A stretch of 7,054 bases of DNA from Fidelibacterota bacterium (GTDB taxonomy: Bacteria > Fidelibacterota > Marinisomatia > Marinisomatales > UBA8229): NCBI GenBank assembly GCA_003535775.1, contig DPYO01000164.1, forward strand, positions 18,966 to 26,019, written 5' to 3'. Below the pieces are notes generated by a model. It was not told the origin of the DNA. It searched no databases and saw nothing but the letters and a program-made list of their open reading frames with translations. Shown one piece after another: positions 5,634 to 7,054 of this stretch; positions within the stretch are counted from its first letter, which is position 1, and each line of letters begins with the position of its first letter. Position numbers and translations under genes: made by a program.

Positions 5634-6470
5634 TCATTCGGAAAGAATTTCCATGGTTTCTTTTGGCGTTAGGCCATCAATTTGATCCGGAGTTCCACCT
5701 AGTTTTTTAAATACTGATCGTTTTATATTTTCCCACATATTTTTTGTCCAGATCTTAAAAGAAAAAATATACATGTTTCGTGGAAAATTCTGGTCCCGTT
5801 CTACTGGGCAGAAAAATTGGGTTCTGGTATCCTTACACAAATCATATATCATCCATCCCATTGTGGTTAGCGGAACTGCGAGGTTCATAGCCTGATATGT
5901 CTTTCCTCCAGGTAAAATGTCTCCTATTTGAGAAGCAACACTATTCACATCCATCAGAATTTCAACCACGGTTCCTGCTAGAAAAATTCCGGTTGATGAA
6001 AAAAATCCTTTTCGTATTGAGTTTTCAATCATTGTGAGGTCAGATTTAACCTCATTTATTTCAAGAAAATTGAGAGATAAAATAGAATCATTGGATGTTG
6101 AAAGGAAAACGTGCGGTTTTTCCATTTTCATATCAAAGTGGATTTTTTCAAAAGGAAAGGTCTCGTCATTTTTTGTTTTCAAAATCCCCCCCCGTTGTTC
6201 AAGGATCTCTATCCGCCCTCGTAAAGAATAGCTTTTGTAAAAAAGTTTTTGAAAATCATTATAAATAAAATAGACTTTTTTTATTGGTTCAGATCGGTAT
6301 TTTTTGATATCAAAATCGTGAAAATACACTGAATCTGCTGATAATGAGTCAATCAATCCTATGTCTGTCAATCCATTGGTATAAACAATGACATGGTTTA
6401 CATCTGCAAAGAGGTAAGCATTCCAGAAAAATGCAAATATGAGGATGAGGATGTGAAAGTAATGCTTCAT
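5634..6470 (-). CDS. Exported protein of unknown function
   Basis: 278 residues; I do not recognise the family. An N-terminal signal, HILILIFAFFWNAYLFA (about 6-22), suggests export with cleavage near residue 22. Residues 23-140 look mainly beta. Two stretches share a loose pattern: VIVYTNGLTDIGLIDSLSAD (28-47), ending in KKVYFIYND, and RIEILEQRGGILKTKNDETF (86-105), ending in KIHFDMK. They may be two copies of a small barrel-like unit, which is inference. Two hydrophobic stretches follow at about 156-173 (FFSSTGIFLAGTVVEILM) and 197-211 (NLAVPLTTMGWMIYD), then a basic C-terminal region. A run of eight G on the coding strand (complement of 6186-6193) encodes R-G-G. The gene is divergent from the barrel-like gene, with 45 nt between the two starts that must hold any promoters for both. 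Confidence 0.72.
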   Translation of the reverse strand: MKHYFHILILIFAFFWNAYLFADVNHVIVYTNGLTDIGLIDSLSADSVYFHDFDIKKYRSEPIKKVYFIYNDFQKLFYKSYSLRGRIEILEQRGGILKTKNDETFPFEKIHFDMKMEKPHVFLSTSNDSILSLNFLEINEVKSDLTMIENSIRKGFFSSTGIFLAGTVVEILMDVNSVASQIGDILPGGKTYQAMNLAVPLTTMGWMIYDLCKDTRTQFFCPVERDQNFPRNMYIFSFKIWTKNMWENIKRSVFKKLGGTPDQIDGLTPKETMEILSE

Positions 6471-6515
6471 TTTACCTTAATCTTATTAACTTTACTGATT
6501 AAATAAAAACTCTAA

Positions 6516-7054
6516 ATGTTTCAAAACAGATATTTATTCATATTTTCTTTTTTTGCGGGAATTCTCTTTTCTCAGCCGAAATTTTCAATTGGTATGGATG
6601 TGGGATATTATAAACCAGCAATGTCTGTTTCAAGTGAAAATCAACTCCCTCAAGCCTCTGGATTTTCAGCAGATGTCCTTCCAGGTTATAGCATGTACTA
6701 TCAGTTCTTTCCAGGAGCAAGAGTAGGTTTTTCACATTCCTTTTCTATACACATAGACCAAACAAAATCTGGGACCCCGTTTTCCAGAATTTTTTCCTAT
6801 AGAATGTTCATTTTAGAAACATTCTTTTTGGCCCGGGAACGATGGGAATGGAATTTTTCTCTGGCTCCCACATGGAATAAGGGGAGTATTCACCTTGATG
6901 CTAAAGGAAATTTTACCGAATGGGACATTTTTTTAACTGGTTTTAATGATACACAGGGTTCTATTTCCGTAATTAGTTCAGATAAAATGACAACTTATTG
7001 GTTCGGATTTGCCAGCTTTATTGGTTTAAGATATTATATCCGTTCCTGGTGCGC
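6516..7054 (+). CDS. Exported barrel-like protein, 3' end outside window
   Basis: The frame is open from ATG 6516 to the window end: 179 full codons and no stop. The N-terminus, NRYLFIFSFFAGILFSQ, is a signal with probable cleavage near residue 19. The rest alternates hydrophobic and polar residues with many aromatics, as in outer-membrane beta-strands: SIGMDVGYYKPAMSV (25-39), YSMYYQFFPGARVGFSHSFS (59-78), WEWNFSLAPTWNKGSIHLDA (110-129) and WFGFASFIGLRYYI (162-175). This resembles small outer-membrane barrel proteins of FCB bacteria, but I see no family-specific motif. No Shine-Dalgarno is evident. Function unknown; substrate or partner cannot be inferred. Confidence 0.7.
   Translation, partial: MFQNRYLFIFSFFAGILFSQPKFSIGMDVGYYKPAMSVSSENQLPQASGFSADVLPGYSMYYQFFPGARVGFSHSFSIHIDQTKSGTPFSRIFSYRMFILETFFLARERWEWNFSLAPTWNKGSIHLDAKGNFTEWDIFLTGFNDTQGSISVISSDKMTTYWFGFASFIGLRYYIRSWC

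Noticed and set aside
6034..6231. Plus-strand open frame of 65 codons
   Set aside because: It lies wholly inside the minus-strand exported-protein gene and has no features of its own; a shadow frame.

Overview
The window is AT-rich and densely coded, from a Gram-negative bacterium with an outer membrane: it has lipoproteins, a SPOR-domain protein and a barrel-like exported protein. A batD-batE pair, mostly weak or absent Shine-Dalgarno sequences and start/stop overlaps suggest the FCB (Bacteroidetes/Chlorobi/Marinimicrobia-like) part of the tree. This placement is inference; no phylogenetic marker was tested. TGA serves as a normal stop for several genes here and Trp is TGG, so the standard bacterial code applies.

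Layout. (1) Positions 3-1676, plus strand: the 3' end of batD, then batE and a SPOR-domain protein, with overlapping starts and stops. This is the end of a Bat (aerotolerance-type) operon. (2) A tRNA-Ala(GGC) at 1765-1837. (3) Positions 1882-3332: a three-helix membrane protein of the DUF5706/Pycsar-effector type, a small lipoprotein with a short collagen-like Gly-X-Y tract whose start overlaps the previous stop by 1 nt, and a SUI1/YciH-type translation factor. (4) Positions 3406-5515: three genes joined by 4-nt overlaps. They encode a 5'-nucleotidase-like exported lipoprotein, a membrane-anchored rhodanese and a MauE/DoxX-type redox membrane protein. (5) A tRNA-Gly(GCC) at 5555-5626. (6) Two divergent genes: an exported protein of unknown function on the minus strand (5634-6470), and a barrel-like exported protein starting at 6516 and cut by the window end.

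The main discovery is in region 4. The nucleotidase-like gene would conventionally be called from an internal ATG at 3574, which loses its N-terminus. The reading frame is continuous from 3406 except for one TGA at 3538-3540. That TGA lies where the family usually has the second Cys of a P-C-G-C motif, giving P-C-G-Sec followed by KKNPIGGLPRR. Directly downstream is a hairpin with a GGUCU loop whose GGU sits at nt 19-21 after the UGA. From memory this is the same spacing and the same GGT-CTG codons as the SECIS of E. coli fdhF. I therefore annotate a selenoprotein of 391 residues with Sec45.

The metallophosphatase metal motifs are degraded (N-x-R for D-x-H, GAFD for GNHE), so the Cys-Gly-Sec centre probably does redox chemistry rather than phosphate hydrolysis. 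The two coupled genes both carry Cys pairs: C122/C127 in the rhodanese and C105/C107 in the MauE-like protein. The trio looks like an envelope thiol/selenol relay that I cannot match to a described system. No selA, selB, selC or selD gene lies in the window, so Sec decoding must be confirmed elsewhere in the genome. No stretch above 300 bases lacks a gene.
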